A stretch of DNA of 64,000 nucleotides from Clostridiales bacterium (GCA_015069295.1 SVIW01000001.1:161493-225492), one strand, 5' to 3'; counted from the first letter of the stretch, positions 9,029 through 18,300 are shown. The notes: generated by a model from the letters alone, not told the origin. Numbers and translations: made by a program.

Positions 9029-9952
9029 TTAATTTCCCTCGCGAAAATCGCTAAGGAAGGAGTGCAGCGCGTAAGAAACGGGTTTGTCTTTGGGTAACAA
9101 CATTCCAATCGAACGGGCGGGTAATACGGGGTCGGTCTTTACTTCGAAAAGCGTACCGTTTTCCAACTCTGCCATCGCGTATTCGCGGGGGATAACGCCG
9201 ATCCCCATACCGCTGGCAACCAGACGTTTCATTAAATCCCAACTGCCTACCTCGATGGACGAATGGATATCCACCCCTATCGTACGAGTAAACGCCTCAA
9301 ACGAACGATGGGATACGGTGTTCTTGTCCATTAAGACAAAGGGGTATTTTTTCAGCTTTGAAAAAGATACTTCTTCCTCGCCCAATTTTTTATATTTTTC
9401 CCCGACGATGAAAATATCGTTAAGGCGCATAAAATTGCCCTCTAATTCCAATTCTTCATCCACCTCGACGGGCAAATTGACAAACGCCACGTCGCAACGG
9501 TTTGCTTTCAATTTTTCAATGGTATCTGGAGTAAAATCTGCCATCAATTCGATTTTTACCGCAGGAAAACGCTCGTGAAACCGCACGATTTTGTCCGCAA
9601 GGAAATATTCGAAAATCGTATCGCTTGCGCCGATACGAATCGTGCCCGTCGCCTTTATCTTCATCTGCGCGATACGGTTTTGCGCCTCGTTTAAAAGGGA
9701 TAACGCACGCTCCACCTCCGCAAAAATCAGTTTACCGCCCTGTTGGGAAAGCTCCATACCGCGGTGGGTACGGTTGAACAAGGTAACCCCTAATTGGTTT
9801 TCCAGTTGCTTTACCGACTGGGAAACTGCAGGCTGGGAAATATACAGTTCTTCTGCAGCACGGGTCAAGCTGCCGCATTTTGCAACCGTATAAAATACCC
9901 TGTATAAGTCTAAATTTACCATACTCTCGTATCTGCCCCTGTCTTTTAACAT
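9029..9952 (-). CDS. LysR-family transcriptional regulator
   Basis: The N-terminal winged helix-turn-helix is clear (GSLTRAAEELYISQPAVSQS), followed by a periplasmic-binding-like effector domain (GTIRIGASDTIFEYFL onward). The helix-turn-helix resembles CysL/CbbR-type regulators, but the ligand cannot be read. I prefer the ATG at 9952, which has a GGGGG site nine bases upstream just after the mnmE stop. An ATG at 9922 is possible and would put the start directly at the conserved MVNLDLYRVF. Its position inside a housekeeping operon, rather than divergent from a target, is unusual for LysR genes. Confidence 0.88.
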   Translation of the reverse strand: MLKDRGRYESMVNLDLYRVFYTVAKCGSLTRAAEELYISQPAVSQSVKQLENQLGVTLFNRTHRGMELSQQGGKLIFAEVERALSLLNEAQNRIAQMKIKATGTIRIGASDTIFEYFLADKIVRFHERFPAVKIELMADFTPDTIEKLKANRCDVAFVNLPVEVDEELELEGNFMRLNDIFIVGEKYKKLGEEEVSFSKLKKYPFVLMDKNTVSHRSFEAFTRTIGVDIHSSIEVGSWDLMKRLVASGMGIGVIPREYAMAELENGTLFEVKTDPVLPARSIGMLLPKDKPVSYALHSFLSDFREGN

Positions 9953-9962
9953 AAAAGCCCCC

Positions 9963-11294
9963 TTATTTTCCAACGCAGAATTTTGCAAAAATCTCCTCGA
10001 TAATCGCTTCCGTCGCCGTCTCGCCCGTAATTTCCCCCAAAGCGTCCCACGCTTCTTTTACGTCAATACCTACCAAATCGAGCGGCGCAACCGCGCAAGC
10101 GGCAATCGCTTTTTGCAAACTTTCTTCCGCGCGTTTCAATGCGCCGTAATGGCGTTCTTCGATAAGAAACGCCGCGTCCTCGCCACGGTCGCCAAAGCCC
10201 TTTTCGTATAAAAGGGATTTTAATTTTTCAATCCCTTCCCCCGTAACGGCGGAAGTATATACGTCGGCTTTTTCGTCCGTTTTCGATTGTAAATCGACCT
10301 TGTTAAATACCTTGATATGCGGTTTTTGTTCGATAAGTTCCAGCACGCGATAATCCTCCTCGTCCCAGTCTTTATCAAACACGAATACCGCTACGTCGGA
10401 AGATTTAACGATACTTTCCGCGCGTTCGATACCGATATTTTCGATGGCGTCCTCGCTTTCTCTAACCCCCGCCGTATCGTAGAGATTAAACTTTCTGCCC
10501 TCGATTTCCAAACTGCCTTCCACCGCGTCGCGCGTCGTACCGGCAATTCCTGAAACGATCGCTTTATCATAGCCCAAAATCTTATTCAAAAGCGAGCTTT
10601 TTCCCGTATTCGGTTTGCCGCAGATTGCCACGGTAACCCCCGACTTGATTTTCTTGCCCACGGCATAGCTTGCTAAAAGCGTGGAAAGCTCGTCTTTTAA
10701 AAGGTTTAAATCGCGCGACAATTCGACAACGTGCTGTTCCTCGATATCCTCTTCGGGATAATCGACGGAAACGTCAATGCCCGCAAGTAAGGTCTTTAAA
10801 CGGGCTTGCAAGTCCTTGACCTTAGCCGTCAGCTTTTCACTGTACAGTAAATAGCCCGCCTTTACCTCCGCGTCCGATTCGCCGTTAATCATATCCGCAA
10901 CCCCCTCGGCAGACGCCAAGGAAAGTTTCCCGTTTAAAAAGGCGCGTTTGGTAAATTCCCCTCTGCCCGCAGGCTTTGCCCCCAAACGGAAGGTTTGCCG
11001 CAAAATTCCGCGCGCAACGTTTTCCCCGCCGTGGCATTGAAATTCAACGACGTCCTCGCCCGTATAGCTGGCGGGCGCTTTAAAATACACGCAAAGCCCG
11101 TAATCGAAAAAACTGCCGCCGTCGATTTGCCCGGGGTACATACGATAGGGCTCGAAGTCCTCTACCTTGACCCTGCCTACGGGTTTAAACATCTGTTTTA
11201 CAATCGACAACGGACTTTTTCCGCTGATGCGAATAATGGCAACGCCGCCCTTTCCCGCAGGCGTGGCAATCGCCGCAATATTTTCTTCCATCAT
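9963..11294 (-). CDS. mnmE: tRNA uridine-5-carboxymethylaminomethyl modification GTPase
   Basis: MnmE works with MnmG to modify the wobble uridine of certain tRNAs. The N-terminal tetrahydrofolate-binding domain begins with IAAIATPAGKGGVAIIR. The inserted G domain has GKPNTGKSS (G1) and DTAG (G3). The C terminus ends in the family motif CVGK, whose cysteine is required for modification. It is 443 residues, within the normal range. It opens the long minus-strand operon from its own promoter near 11365-11393. mnmG is not in the window. Confidence 0.97.
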   Translation of the reverse strand: MMEENIAAIATPAGKGGVAIIRISGKSPLSIVKQMFKPVGRVKVEDFEPYRMYPGQIDGGSFFDYGLCVYFKAPASYTGEDVVEFQCHGGENVARGILRQTFRLGAKPAGRGEFTKRAFLNGKLSLASAEGVADMINGESDAEVKAGYLLYSEKLTAKVKDLQARLKTLLAGIDVSVDYPEEDIEEQHVVELSRDLNLLKDELSTLLASYAVGKKIKSGVTVAICGKPNTGKSSLLNKILGYDKAIVSGIAGTTRDAVEGSLEIEGRKFNLYDTAGVRESEDAIENIGIERAESIVKSSDVAVFVFDKDWDEEDYRVLELIEQKPHIKVFNKVDLQSKTDEKADVYTSAVTGEGIEKLKSLLYEKGFGDRGEDAAFLIEERHYGALKRAEESLQKAIAACAVAPLDLVGIDVKEAWDALGEITGETATEAIIEEIFAKFCVGK

Positions 11295-11364
11295 AGCTTT
11301 ATCTCCAATCTTATCCGCTCAAAAAACGGCGCTCGTATTATAATTGAAATTTATATCCTATCCT

Positions 11365-11393
11365 ATTATATCACAGCCCAACTTTGATGTAAA
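11365..11393 (-). promoter_or_regulatory. Promoter of the mnmE operon
   Basis: On the minus strand TTTACA (11393-11388) and TATAAT (11370-11365) are spaced by 17 bases, about 70 bases before the mnmE start. A small hairpin (AACCG-TTTCA-CGGTT) lies just upstream at 11392-11406. Confidence 0.8.
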
Positions 11394-11413
11394 CCGTTTC
11401 ACGGTTATTGCGC

Positions 11414-11456
11414 ATAAAAAAAGACGGAAAATATAACTTTTTCTTATCTTCCGCCT
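11414..11456 (-). terminator. Rho-independent terminator after the NPY-tail membrane protein gene
   Basis: On the minus strand GGCGGAAGATAA pairs imperfectly with GTTATATTTTCCGTC, and TTTTTTT follows. It lies 20-60 bases after the stop at 11479 and ends the ECF/truA operon. Confidence 0.75.
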
Positions 11457-11478
11457 TGTTTTTATTCTACTTTTTTAT

Positions 11479-12441
11479 TCAGTTAAAAAATCCGTCGTCC
11501 TCTCCGTCGTTCTTGGGAGTATCCGAATCGAACTCGCCCCCGAACGGGTCGTCGTCCTTTGCCGCTTTTCCGCCGAACTCCGCAAACGGTTCTTGCGGGG
11601 GCTGCGGAGGCTGATAGGGATTTTGTTGATTGTACGGATTGTTATAGGGATTGCCGTACGGATTATTGTTCGGGTTGTTATAGGGATTGCCGTACGGATT
11701 ATTATAGCGCGAATTATAATATTCTTGCTGACGGCGGGCGTATTCTTCCCGTCTTGCACGCATATACGCCTCGTAATCGATAGGCTGTCTGCCCGAAAGC
11801 ACGAGAATGGTAACGAACCGCACTTCGGGGACAAACAGGGAAATAAGCGAAAGCAGCAAATAGCTCTTGGGCGTGTATTTTCTGAACAAACCCATAATAA
11901 GCACTAACAAGAGAACCTTATAAACAAGTTCGATAACCATCAGGAAATACGAAACGTATTGAAGATATCTTTCAATCGTATTATCGAAACCGACAAGTCC
12001 TGAAAACTCAGATTTTATATACTCAACCCCACCTTGTATATACGTTTTTTCCACCAAATATTCGCTGCGGAACATATACAAATACGATTCCGCGGCAATG
12101 ATAGAAAAAACGACCAGCGTCGATATAATCTGCGCAATCATCGCATATAAGCCCGCCCGTTTCATCTTATGACCGAAAAGGCTGCATTCCCCCGCTAATT
12201 TGCCCATATACATTACGTTGGCAAACGGCATAAAGGCAAGCCATTTGTGGCGCAAATTTTGTCTTTTTGCCATACGGAAAAGCCCTACGCCCTGCACGAT
12301 AAACAAGGTCAGCCAAATCCCGACCGCAGCGATAATCGCCGTCAAATACAGATTGGTATAATTGGCGAAAAAGGAGGCTTTGTTAAAAGCAAAATTTGGT
12401 AAAATCGTTGTAAAGGTATCAAATAAACTGTATATTTCCAT
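11479..12441 (-). CDS. Membrane protein with Asn-Pro-Tyr-rich C-terminal tail, function unknown
   Basis: I do not recognise a family for this 320-residue protein. Four hydrophobic segments are visible at about residues 29-53, 92-118, 155-185 and 193-215. A basic stretch rich in Arg and Tyr follows, then a low-complexity tail of NPYNN/NPYGN repeats, a proline-glutamine stretch and an acidic end. The tail is encoded by short imperfect DNA repeats around 11600-11710. It is the last gene of the ecfA-ecfT-truA unit, three bases after truA. The disordered tail suggests a cytoplasmic interaction region on a four-helix membrane anchor. Confidence 0.8.
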   Translation of the reverse strand: MEIYSLFDTFTTILPNFAFNKASFFANYTNLYLTAIIAAVGIWLTLFIVQGVGLFRMAKRQNLRHKWLAFMPFANVMYMGKLAGECSLFGHKMKRAGLYAMIAQIISTLVVFSIIAAESYLYMFRSEYLVEKTYIQGGVEYIKSEFSGLVGFDNTIERYLQYVSYFLMVIELVYKVLLLVLIMGLFRKYTPKSYLLLSLISLFVPEVRFVTILVLSGRQPIDYEAYMRARREEYARRQQEYYNSRYNNPYGNPYNNPNNNPYGNPYNNPYNQQNPYQPPQPPQEPFAEFGGKAAKDDDPFGGEFDSDTPKNDGEDDGFFN

Positions 12442-12444
12442 AAA

Positions 12445-13209
12445 TTACTCCGTTTTATTGTCTTCGTAGTTCACTTGCAGCAAGGTCAAGCCCTTGGCGG
12501 GCATCGTTTTTCCAAGCAAATTTCTCTCGCCCGTTTGAAAAGCAAGGAAAAGACTTTCTTCCGTTCTTTTCCCCAAGGCGAGGTCTATAAGCTCCCCCGT
12601 CATCGTACGGACCATATTGTATAAAAATCCGTTGCCCGTAACGAAAATTTTGACATCCCGACAGTCGAAGCTTTCCCCTTCTTCCACGCGCACGCTATAC
12701 ACCGTCCGCACCGTCGTTTTGACCGACGAGCCAGACGCGCAGAAGGCTTTGAAATCGTGTTCGCCTTCGAAAAGCTTCGCTTTTTTTTGCAAAATTTCCA
12801 ACGGTGGCAGAGCGTCCACCCGCACGGCGTAGCGTTCTTTCAAGGGCATTTCCCTAGGGGATACGTACAACGAATAGCAATAGGTTTTCCGCTTTGCGCT
12901 GCGGTTTGAATCAAAATCCTTTTCGGCGCTCCACCCTTCTAAAATACGGATATCGGACGGCAAAAACCGATTGAGACAGTCAGGCATTTTTTCGGGCGGT
13001 ACGGTAAATCCGTCGCCGTCAAAATGGCAAACCTGCCCCGCGGCGTGCACTCCGGCATCCGTTCTTCCGCTTGCGGTAACCCGCACTCTTTTCCCAAGAG
13101 CCGATTGAATCGCGTTTTCCAATTCTTCCTGCACGGAAACCGCGTTCTTTTGGCATTGCCAGCCCGCAAAGCGAGTGCCATCGTATGCAATTTTTAAAAC
13201 GTAACGCAT
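12445..13209 (-). CDS. truA: tRNA pseudouridine(38-40) synthase
   Basis: TruA isomerises uridines in the anticodon stem-loop of many tRNAs. The catalytic aspartate is Asp51 in SGRTDAGVHA, and the N-terminal IAYDGTRFAGWQ motif is present. The length of 254 residues is typical. It lies 27 bases after ecfT and 3 bases before the membrane-protein gene; the ecfA-ecfT-truA order is a standard Bacillota arrangement, often behind ribosomal protein genes, though none are present here. Confidence 0.96.
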   Translation of the reverse strand: MRYVLKIAYDGTRFAGWQCQKNAVSVQEELENAIQSALGKRVRVTASGRTDAGVHAAGQVCHFDGDGFTVPPEKMPDCLNRFLPSDIRILEGWSAEKDFDSNRSAKRKTYCYSLYVSPREMPLKERYAVRVDALPPLEILQKKAKLFEGEHDFKAFCASGSSVKTTVRTVYSVRVEEGESFDCRDVKIFVTGNGFLYNMVRTMTGELIDLALGKRTEESLFLAFQTGERNLLGKTMPAKGLTLLQVNYEDNKTE

Positions 13210-13236
13210 AGAATTTCCGTCCTTTTTAAATACTTG

Positions 13237-14061
13237 CTAAATGATTGCCGCCGTAAAAATCTTCAATAAAATAACGCCCGCAAGCAAGGAAAGCCCGATA
13301 AACGCCGCGATAAGATCCCGCCAAGAAAAGGTCAATTTTTTGTATTTCGTTCGCACCTTACTACCCGAATAGCAACGCGCGTCCATCGCGTCGCCGAGTT
13401 CATCCGCACGGCGGAACGCACTGATTAAAAGCGGGATTAAAATGGGGATAATCGCTTTAATACGCTTGATTAAACCGCCCGTTTCAAAGTCTGCGCCACG
13501 CGCCTTTTGCGCGTTCATAATTCTGCCCGTTTCGTCGGTAAGAATGGGGATAAAGCGCAAGGCAATCGACATAATCAACGCCAATTCGTGGACGGGGAAA
13601 CGGATAAGTTTTAAGGGCGAAAGCAAGCTTTCGATTCCGTCTGCCAACGACACGGGGGTCGTCGTCAACGTCAAAATGGACGAACCGAGTACAAGCAAGA
13701 ATAACCGCGCCGCAAGAAAGATCGTATAATACAACGCTTCTTTGGTGATAACGGTAAACTCCCACCCAAAAAGCGGTTTGTATAACGGTGTGCCGTCCCG
13801 ATAGAAAAAGAGGTTGAGTATCGCCATAAAAATCAGGATAAACAACACTGCTTTTACCGAGCGCAGAAGACTTTTAAACGGAACGCGGGAAAACGCCGCA
13901 ATCAATACGAATACGCCTGCGCACGCACCCAAGGCGTAAAAATTCTTCGACATAAACACCGCAACGATATACACGATTAGAAAGAGGATTTTTAACCGAG
14001 GGTCTAAACGGTGCACGAAGGATTTTGCGGGATAATACTGTCCGAAAGAAACGTCACGCAT
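13237..14061 (-). CDS. ecfT: Energy-coupling factor transporter transmembrane protein EcfT
   Basis: EcfT couples ATP hydrolysis to interchangeable substrate-binding S components for vitamin and metal uptake. It has multiple hydrophobic segments and the two Ala-Arg-Gly-type coupling motifs of the family (QKARGADF, and ARCYS in the last cytoplasmic region). The start is the ATG at 14061 with GGGGGTGG upstream; a GTG at 14070 is in frame but has a poorer site. It overlaps the end of the fused ATPase gene by eight bases. No S component is encoded nearby, so it should serve several S proteins located elsewhere (group II ECF). Confidence 0.93.
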   Translation of the reverse strand: MRDVSFGQYYPAKSFVHRLDPRLKILFLIVYIVAVFMSKNFYALGACAGVFVLIAAFSRVPFKSLLRSVKAVLFILIFMAILNLFFYRDGTPLYKPLFGWEFTVITKEALYYTIFLAARLFLLVLGSSILTLTTTPVSLADGIESLLSPLKLIRFPVHELALIMSIALRFIPILTDETGRIMNAQKARGADFETGGLIKRIKAIIPILIPLLISAFRRADELGDAMDARCYSGSKVRTKYKKLTFSWRDLIAAFIGLSLLAGVILLKIFTAAII

Positions 14062-15964
14062 TGTTCCCACCCCCTTCCGTATTCCACGTTAAAGGCATAC
14101 CTGCCCCCTTCGTTTTTACGTCAGCAGCATAGGAAAGCGCCGCGCGAACGAATCCGTCCACGGTATAATCGTTGTCCAAAAGGACATTCCTTGTCTTTAA
14201 TTTTTCGGTAAGCCGAGCGCAGAAGGGTACGTCTAACCCCAACGCGCTTAAAGAGTCTACTTTTTCAAACAACGCTTTGGGGGTATCTACCGCCACGATT
14301 TTTCCTTCCGAGAAAATCGCCGCGCGGTTGCAGTTTTCTGCAATTTCGTCCATATCGTGCGAAACGATAACCACCGTTTTGCACCAATCTGCGTGGATTT
14401 TATGGAGCAAAGACATAATTTCCGCTTTGCCAAGCGGGTCTAACCCGGCTGCGGGTTCGTCCAAAACGAGAATTTCGGGTTTCGTTACGATAACTCCCGC
14501 AATCGCCACACGGCGGCGCTGTCCGCCCGAAAGCTCGAACGGGGAGCGTTTTTTTATCTCTTCATAATCAAGCCCGACCGTCTCGACGGCTTCTTTTACC
14601 GCCGCTTTAAGTTCTTCGTCCGCAACGTCCTTTTTAAAATTTTTCAACCCGAACGCAACGTCTTCAAAAACCGATTCGGCGAACAGCTGATGTTCGGGGT
14701 ATTGGAAAACCATACCGACTTTGCTACGCAAAGCACGGAAATCCGTCTTTTTATCCGTCAAATCGAACCCGTTGACCTTTAAAATTGTCTTGGGCAAAAT
14801 CGGCGCGCCCTTTTTGGGCTTCTTCTCTTTGTACTTTTTCTCCGCCGTCGGCACTTTCAAGAGGGCGTTTAAATGCTGCACGAAGGTGGATTTACCGCTA
14901 CCCGTATGCCCGATAATGCCGAAAAAGTCCCCCGCTTCGATTTGTAAATCGACGCCGTTTAAGGCAAACGTCGCAAAGGGAGATTTTGCATTGTAGACGT
15001 AGGAAAGATTTTCACAAACGATTTTCCCAATTTCCCCGTCCTTTTCTTGAAGGACTGCAATCGGTTCGTTTTCCTTTTCCGTTTGGGAAATCTCAAAACG
15101 GCTTTTTAACGCCGCGCAAAGATTGTCGGCGATACTCTCTTCATCCACGCCGTCCGCGACGGGTAAGCCGCCTGCCGCCAAACCGCGACACACCTTAACG
15201 GGTCTTGGCAACGCCAACGAATAACTCTCTAAGCCCTGTTCGTTTGTTAAAATTTCTTCGGGTTTGCCCTGCAACACAATTTTGCCTTTGTGCATAACCA
15301 CCGCTCGGTCGGCAAGCAACGCTTCTTCGGGAAAGTGCGTAATCAGCAAAACGGTAATTTTTTCCTCTCGGTTAAGGCGTAACACGACGTCCATAACCTC
15401 TTTCCTGCCGCGGGGGTCTAACATTGCCGTCGCTTCGTCCAAAATCATCACGCGAGGTTTCAACGCCAATACGCCCGCAATGGCAATACGCTGTTTTTGC
15501 CCGCCCGACAGTCTTGCGGGAGTGGCGTGGCGAAATTCCGTCATTCCAACCGCGTTCAACGCAAACTCGATACGTTCGCCGATTTCCTTTCTCGGCACAC
15601 CGATATTTTCAGGACCAAACGCAATATCGTCCTCGACGATAGAGGCAACCGTCTGGTTGTCGGGGTTTTGAAAAACAATACCGACTTGTTTGCGAATGTC
15701 AAACAGCTTTTTCGAGTCTTGCGTATCTTCGCCAAATACCGTAATTTTTCCGTCGTTAGGGGTCAACAGCCCGTTGCACAAACGCGCAAGGGTAGATTTT
15801 CCGCTGCCGTTGTGCCCCAATACGGCGACAAATTCCCCTTCTTCCAAAGTGAAATCGACTCCGTCGAGCGCATAAGAACCCTCGTCGAAAAGGCCGTCTT
15901 GCTTTTCGGTCTCCTCGTCGTTTTCGTATGAAAAATATACTTTCTCGAATTTAATCGCTTCCAT
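14054..15964 (-). CDS. Fused EcfA1-EcfA2 ATPase of the energy-coupling factor transporter
   Basis: One 636-residue frame carries two full ABC ATPase domains. The first has Walker A at 50-58 (GHNGSGKST), Q-loop at about 99 and signature LSGGQKQR at 152-159. The second has Walker A at about 352-360 (GHTGSGKST) and signature LSGGQRRR at 478-485. The first half resembles EcfA1 and the second EcfA2, which are separate genes in most Bacillota. A linker of about 60 residues joins them. The second domain has a Lys-rich insertion (KKYKEKKPKKG). It is followed by ecfT, so the ATPase pair would be made as one chain. Confidence 0.93.
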   Translation of the reverse strand: MEAIKFEKVYFSYENDEETEKQDGLFDEGSYALDGVDFTLEEGEFVAVLGHNGSGKSTLARLCNGLLTPNDGKITVFGEDTQDSKKLFDIRKQVGIVFQNPDNQTVASIVEDDIAFGPENIGVPRKEIGERIEFALNAVGMTEFRHATPARLSGGQKQRIAIAGVLALKPRVMILDEATAMLDPRGRKEVMDVVLRLNREEKITVLLITHFPEEALLADRAVVMHKGKIVLQGKPEEILTNEQGLESYSLALPRPVKVCRGLAAGGLPVADGVDEESIADNLCAALKSRFEISQTEKENEPIAVLQEKDGEIGKIVCENLSYVYNAKSPFATFALNGVDLQIEAGDFFGIIGHTGSGKSTFVQHLNALLKVPTAEKKYKEKKPKKGAPILPKTILKVNGFDLTDKKTDFRALRSKVGMVFQYPEHQLFAESVFEDVAFGLKNFKKDVADEELKAAVKEAVETVGLDYEEIKKRSPFELSGGQRRRVAIAGVIVTKPEILVLDEPAAGLDPLGKAEIMSLLHKIHADWCKTVVIVSHDMDEIAENCNRAAIFSEGKIVAVDTPKALFEKVDSLSALGLDVPFCARLTEKLKTRNVLLDNDYTVDGFVRAALSYAADVKTKGAGMPLTWNTEGGGNNA

Positions 15965-16037
15965 AATCCCGTTCGTATACCTTCTTTTCTCTTAAAAAGT
16001 TCTTTATAAAGTGCTTGTGCAGCGACACGCTCTGTTT

Positions 16038-16066
16038 ATTATAACAAATATTTTCGTCAAATACAA
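16038..16066 (-). promoter_or_regulatory. Promoter of the ECF transporter operon
   Basis: On the minus strand TTGTAT (16066-16061) and TATAAT (16043-16038) have a 17-base spacer, leaving a leader of about 65 bases before the fused ATPase gene. The remaining bases between 15965 and 16160 show no gene. Confidence 0.65.
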
Positions 16067-16161
16067 TGAAAATGGGGTGAAATTCTGTTTTTTAAGCGAA
16101 AAAATTTCCTTCTTTTTGATTTATATAAATCAAATATAAGCATCTTTTTGCCTCACAAACA

Positions 16162-16189
16162 GAAAAAAGGACGGTTTTTTTCCGTCCTT
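16162..16189 (-). terminator. Rho-independent terminator after the ComEC-type hydrolase
   Basis: The stem AAGGACGG/CCGTCCTT with a seven-base loop is followed by TTTTTT on the minus strand, about 30 bases after the stop at 16219. Confidence 0.85.
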
Positions 16190-16218
16190 AAACAACAATA
16201 AACGCGTACCTGCCCCAC

Positions 16219-17244
16219 TCATTTTATGTTTTGCATTTGGTATTTCCCGTTTTTATACAGCGTTGCCATCGTATGTCCGTCTACGTCGGTACGATAATAA
16301 TTTATTCCCACCGAAGTCAATTTCGACAACAACGTAGGCGCGGGGTGTCCGTATTCGTTCCCCTTACCGCAAGAAATTATCGCCGTTTGCACGTGCAGAT
16401 ACTTTAAAAATTCTTCTGAAGTAGCGTCTGCGCTGCCGTGGTGAGAGACCTTAATAATTTCCGTACTGTCCAAGCAAACCCCACGCGCCTGCCAATAACC
16501 CTTTTCATCGTCCTTCCTCAGGCGTTCTTCGACGGAAGCGGGCGCGTCGCCCGTAAAAAGAACGCTACTGCCTTGATAATCCAGCCAAACGATACCGCAA
16601 TATAAATTTTCATCTTCTTGACTAAGCTCGTTTTTCAACCCGGTTATATATTCTACGTCCTCTTCGTAAGGGTATAAAAAGCACAAGGTATAGGGATAGC
16701 GTGCGTCTTGAGAAGTGATATTGGAAATCTTCCGCGAGGTATATTGCCAACGGCAATCCGTATCGCTTAAAGCTGCGTAAAATTCGGCGTATTCAGTATT
16801 CGCTTCAGGCAACGATGGGGGCAGGTATGCGACGAACACGTCAAAATACTCCAATACCTTATCCAATCCGCCGCAATGGTCCTTATCGGCGTGCGTTACG
16901 AGAAGATAATCGATTTGTTCGATATCCAGCGCGTTTAAATAGCGGAGTAAAGATTTTGTTGCTTCTTCGCTACCGTCTCCGCCGTCGATAAGAAAATTCC
17001 TGCCGTCGGGCAATTCGATAAGGGTTGCGTCGCCTTGCCCTACGTCGATGAAATGCACACGGAGCTCCCCTGCTTTTCTTTCGGGCACGTCGGGCTTATC
17101 CACGTAATATTTCCAACTGTCGGGCGGAACGAACGCCGCAAAAATACACAATCCTGCAATACATAACAAAAGGATACCGAGCACAACCCGTTTGACGATT
17201 TTTAACCGTTTCTCAACCTTGAGTTTTTCTGCTCTGTATCCCAT
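16219..17244 (-). CDS. ComEC/Rec2-type metallo-beta-lactamase-fold hydrolase, membrane-anchored
   Basis: The protein has one N-terminal membrane segment (about residues 20-40) and then an extracellular metallo-beta-lactamase fold. The metal motif HADKDH is at residues 118-123, preceded by DVGQGDATLIE, which is the hallmark of the ComEC C-terminal domain. It lacks the channel domain of full ComEC, so it is a stand-alone hydrolase, 341 residues long, probably a phosphodiesterase or nuclease at the outer face. It is cotranscribed behind mrp (28-base gap) and ends at a terminator. Confidence 0.88.
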   Translation of the reverse strand: MGYRAEKLKVEKRLKIVKRVVLGILLLCIAGLCIFAAFVPPDSWKYYVDKPDVPERKAGELRVHFIDVGQGDATLIELPDGRNFLIDGGDGSEEATKSLLRYLNALDIEQIDYLLVTHADKDHCGGLDKVLEYFDVFVAYLPPSLPEANTEYAEFYAALSDTDCRWQYTSRKISNITSQDARYPYTLCFLYPYEEDVEYITGLKNELSQEDENLYCGIVWLDYQGSSVLFTGDAPASVEERLRKDDEKGYWQARGVCLDSTEIIKVSHHGSADATSEEFLKYLHVQTAIISCGKGNEYGHPAPTLLSKLTSVGINYYRTDVDGHTMATLYKNGKYQMQNIK

Positions 17245-17272
17245 TGTTTCTTTCGTACCTTATTTTCTTTTT

Positions 17273-18109
17273 TCAGCGTATCGGTTTTGCCTGCGCTTTT
17301 TCAATCGATTTATACACTTCTTCCAAAGCCGAGCCGTCGTAATCTTCAATCCGTCCCGCGTCCGCAAGATTGGAGATATTGGGGTCTAACGGCATACGCG
17401 CAACGGCGGGAATTGCGTATTCTGCAGCGATCGCCTTGGCTTTGCTCGCCCCGAAAACCTCGATTTTTTTACCGCAATCGGGGCAGGAAAGATAGCTCAT
17501 ATTTTCCACTAACCCCAAAACGGGAACGTGCATAATATTTGCCATATTCACCGCTTTTTCCACGACCATTTTTACCAAATCCTGCGGCGTGGTAACGATA
17601 ACGATACCCGAAATGGGAATGCTTTGGAATACCGTCAGCGGCACGTCGCCCGTTCCCGGCGGCATATCGATAAACAGCAAATCGACGTCCTTCCAAATTA
17701 CGTCCGTCCAAAACTGCATAACCGTACCCGAAATGACCATTCCGCGCCAAATCACGGGAGAAGTTTCCTCGTCAAGCAATAAATTCATAGACACCATTTG
17801 CATTCCCGAGGGCGACAATACGGTATTGATACCCTTTTCATCCCCCGTAATACGGTCTTTTACCCCGAACATATGCGGGATAGAAGGCCCCGTAATATCC
17901 GCGTCCATAATCCCTACCGAAAGCCCTTGCTTTTGCGCAAACGAAGCAAGTAACGAAGTCGTCAACGATTTTCCAACCCCGCCTTTTCCGCTGACAACGC
18001 CGATGATTTTTTTCACCGAAGATTTCTCGTGCGGTTTTTTTAATAAACTTTCCGTTTTTCTCGAAGCGCACTCGGACGAGCAGCTCGAGCAATCGTGTGA
18101 ACATCCCAT
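17273..18109 (-). CDS. mrp: Mrp/NBP35-family ATP-binding Fe-S carrier protein
   Basis: Mrp proteins bind and transfer Fe-S clusters in the cytoplasm. The P loop GKGGVGKS is near residue 35 and the DADITGPSIPHMFG motif follows. A CxxC pair for cluster binding is in LSCPDCGKK. The N terminus has a further cysteine group (CSHDCSSCSSEC), as in many clostridial Mrp proteins. I chose the ATG at 18109, with AAAGGATGG eight bases upstream; the ATG at 18121 would add four residues. It starts a two-gene operon with the ComEC-type hydrolase. Confidence 0.93.
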   Translation of the reverse strand: MGCSHDCSSCSSECASRKTESLLKKPHEKSSVKKIIGVVSGKGGVGKSLTTSLLASFAQKQGLSVGIMDADITGPSIPHMFGVKDRITGDEKGINTVLSPSGMQMVSMNLLLDEETSPVIWRGMVISGTVMQFWTDVIWKDVDLLFIDMPPGTGDVPLTVFQSIPISGIVIVTTPQDLVKMVVEKAVNMANIMHVPVLGLVENMSYLSCPDCGKKIEVFGASKAKAIAAEYAIPAVARMPLDPNISNLADAGRIEDYDGSALEEVYKSIEKAQAKPIR

Positions 18110-18132
18110 ATAAGTTACCATCCTTTTCCAAT

Positions 18133-18162
18133 ATTATACAACTTTTTTTATAACAATGTCAA
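18133..18162 (-). promoter_or_regulatory. mrp promoter
   Basis: On the minus strand TTGACA (18162-18157) and TATAAT (18138-18133) are 18 bases apart, immediately before the gene. The bases before the -35 box (ACGG) are the same as at the gltX promoter. Confidence 0.85.
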
Positions 18163-18266
18163 CCGTTGGATTCTTTAAAAAACCTCAAAAAGACGATTCT
18201 GTCCACTTTTTGACAAAAACTCCCTTCCATAATCGCCAAACCTCGCAAAAAAGCAAGTAAAAACGG

Positions 18267-18295
18267 TTGCAATCCATATAAAAATGATGTATAAT
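18267..18295 (+). promoter_or_regulatory. SRP RNA promoter
   Basis: TTGCAA (18267-18272) and TATAAT (18290-18295) have a 17-base spacer and place the transcription start at about 18302, the first base of the RNA helix. Confidence 0.85.
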
Positions 18296-18300
18296 AAATA

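Noticed and set aside
11600..11710. Short direct repeats that could look like a CRISPR array
   Set aside because: They are in frame and code for NPYNN/NPYGN units; spacing and sequence are irregular and no cas genes are nearby.
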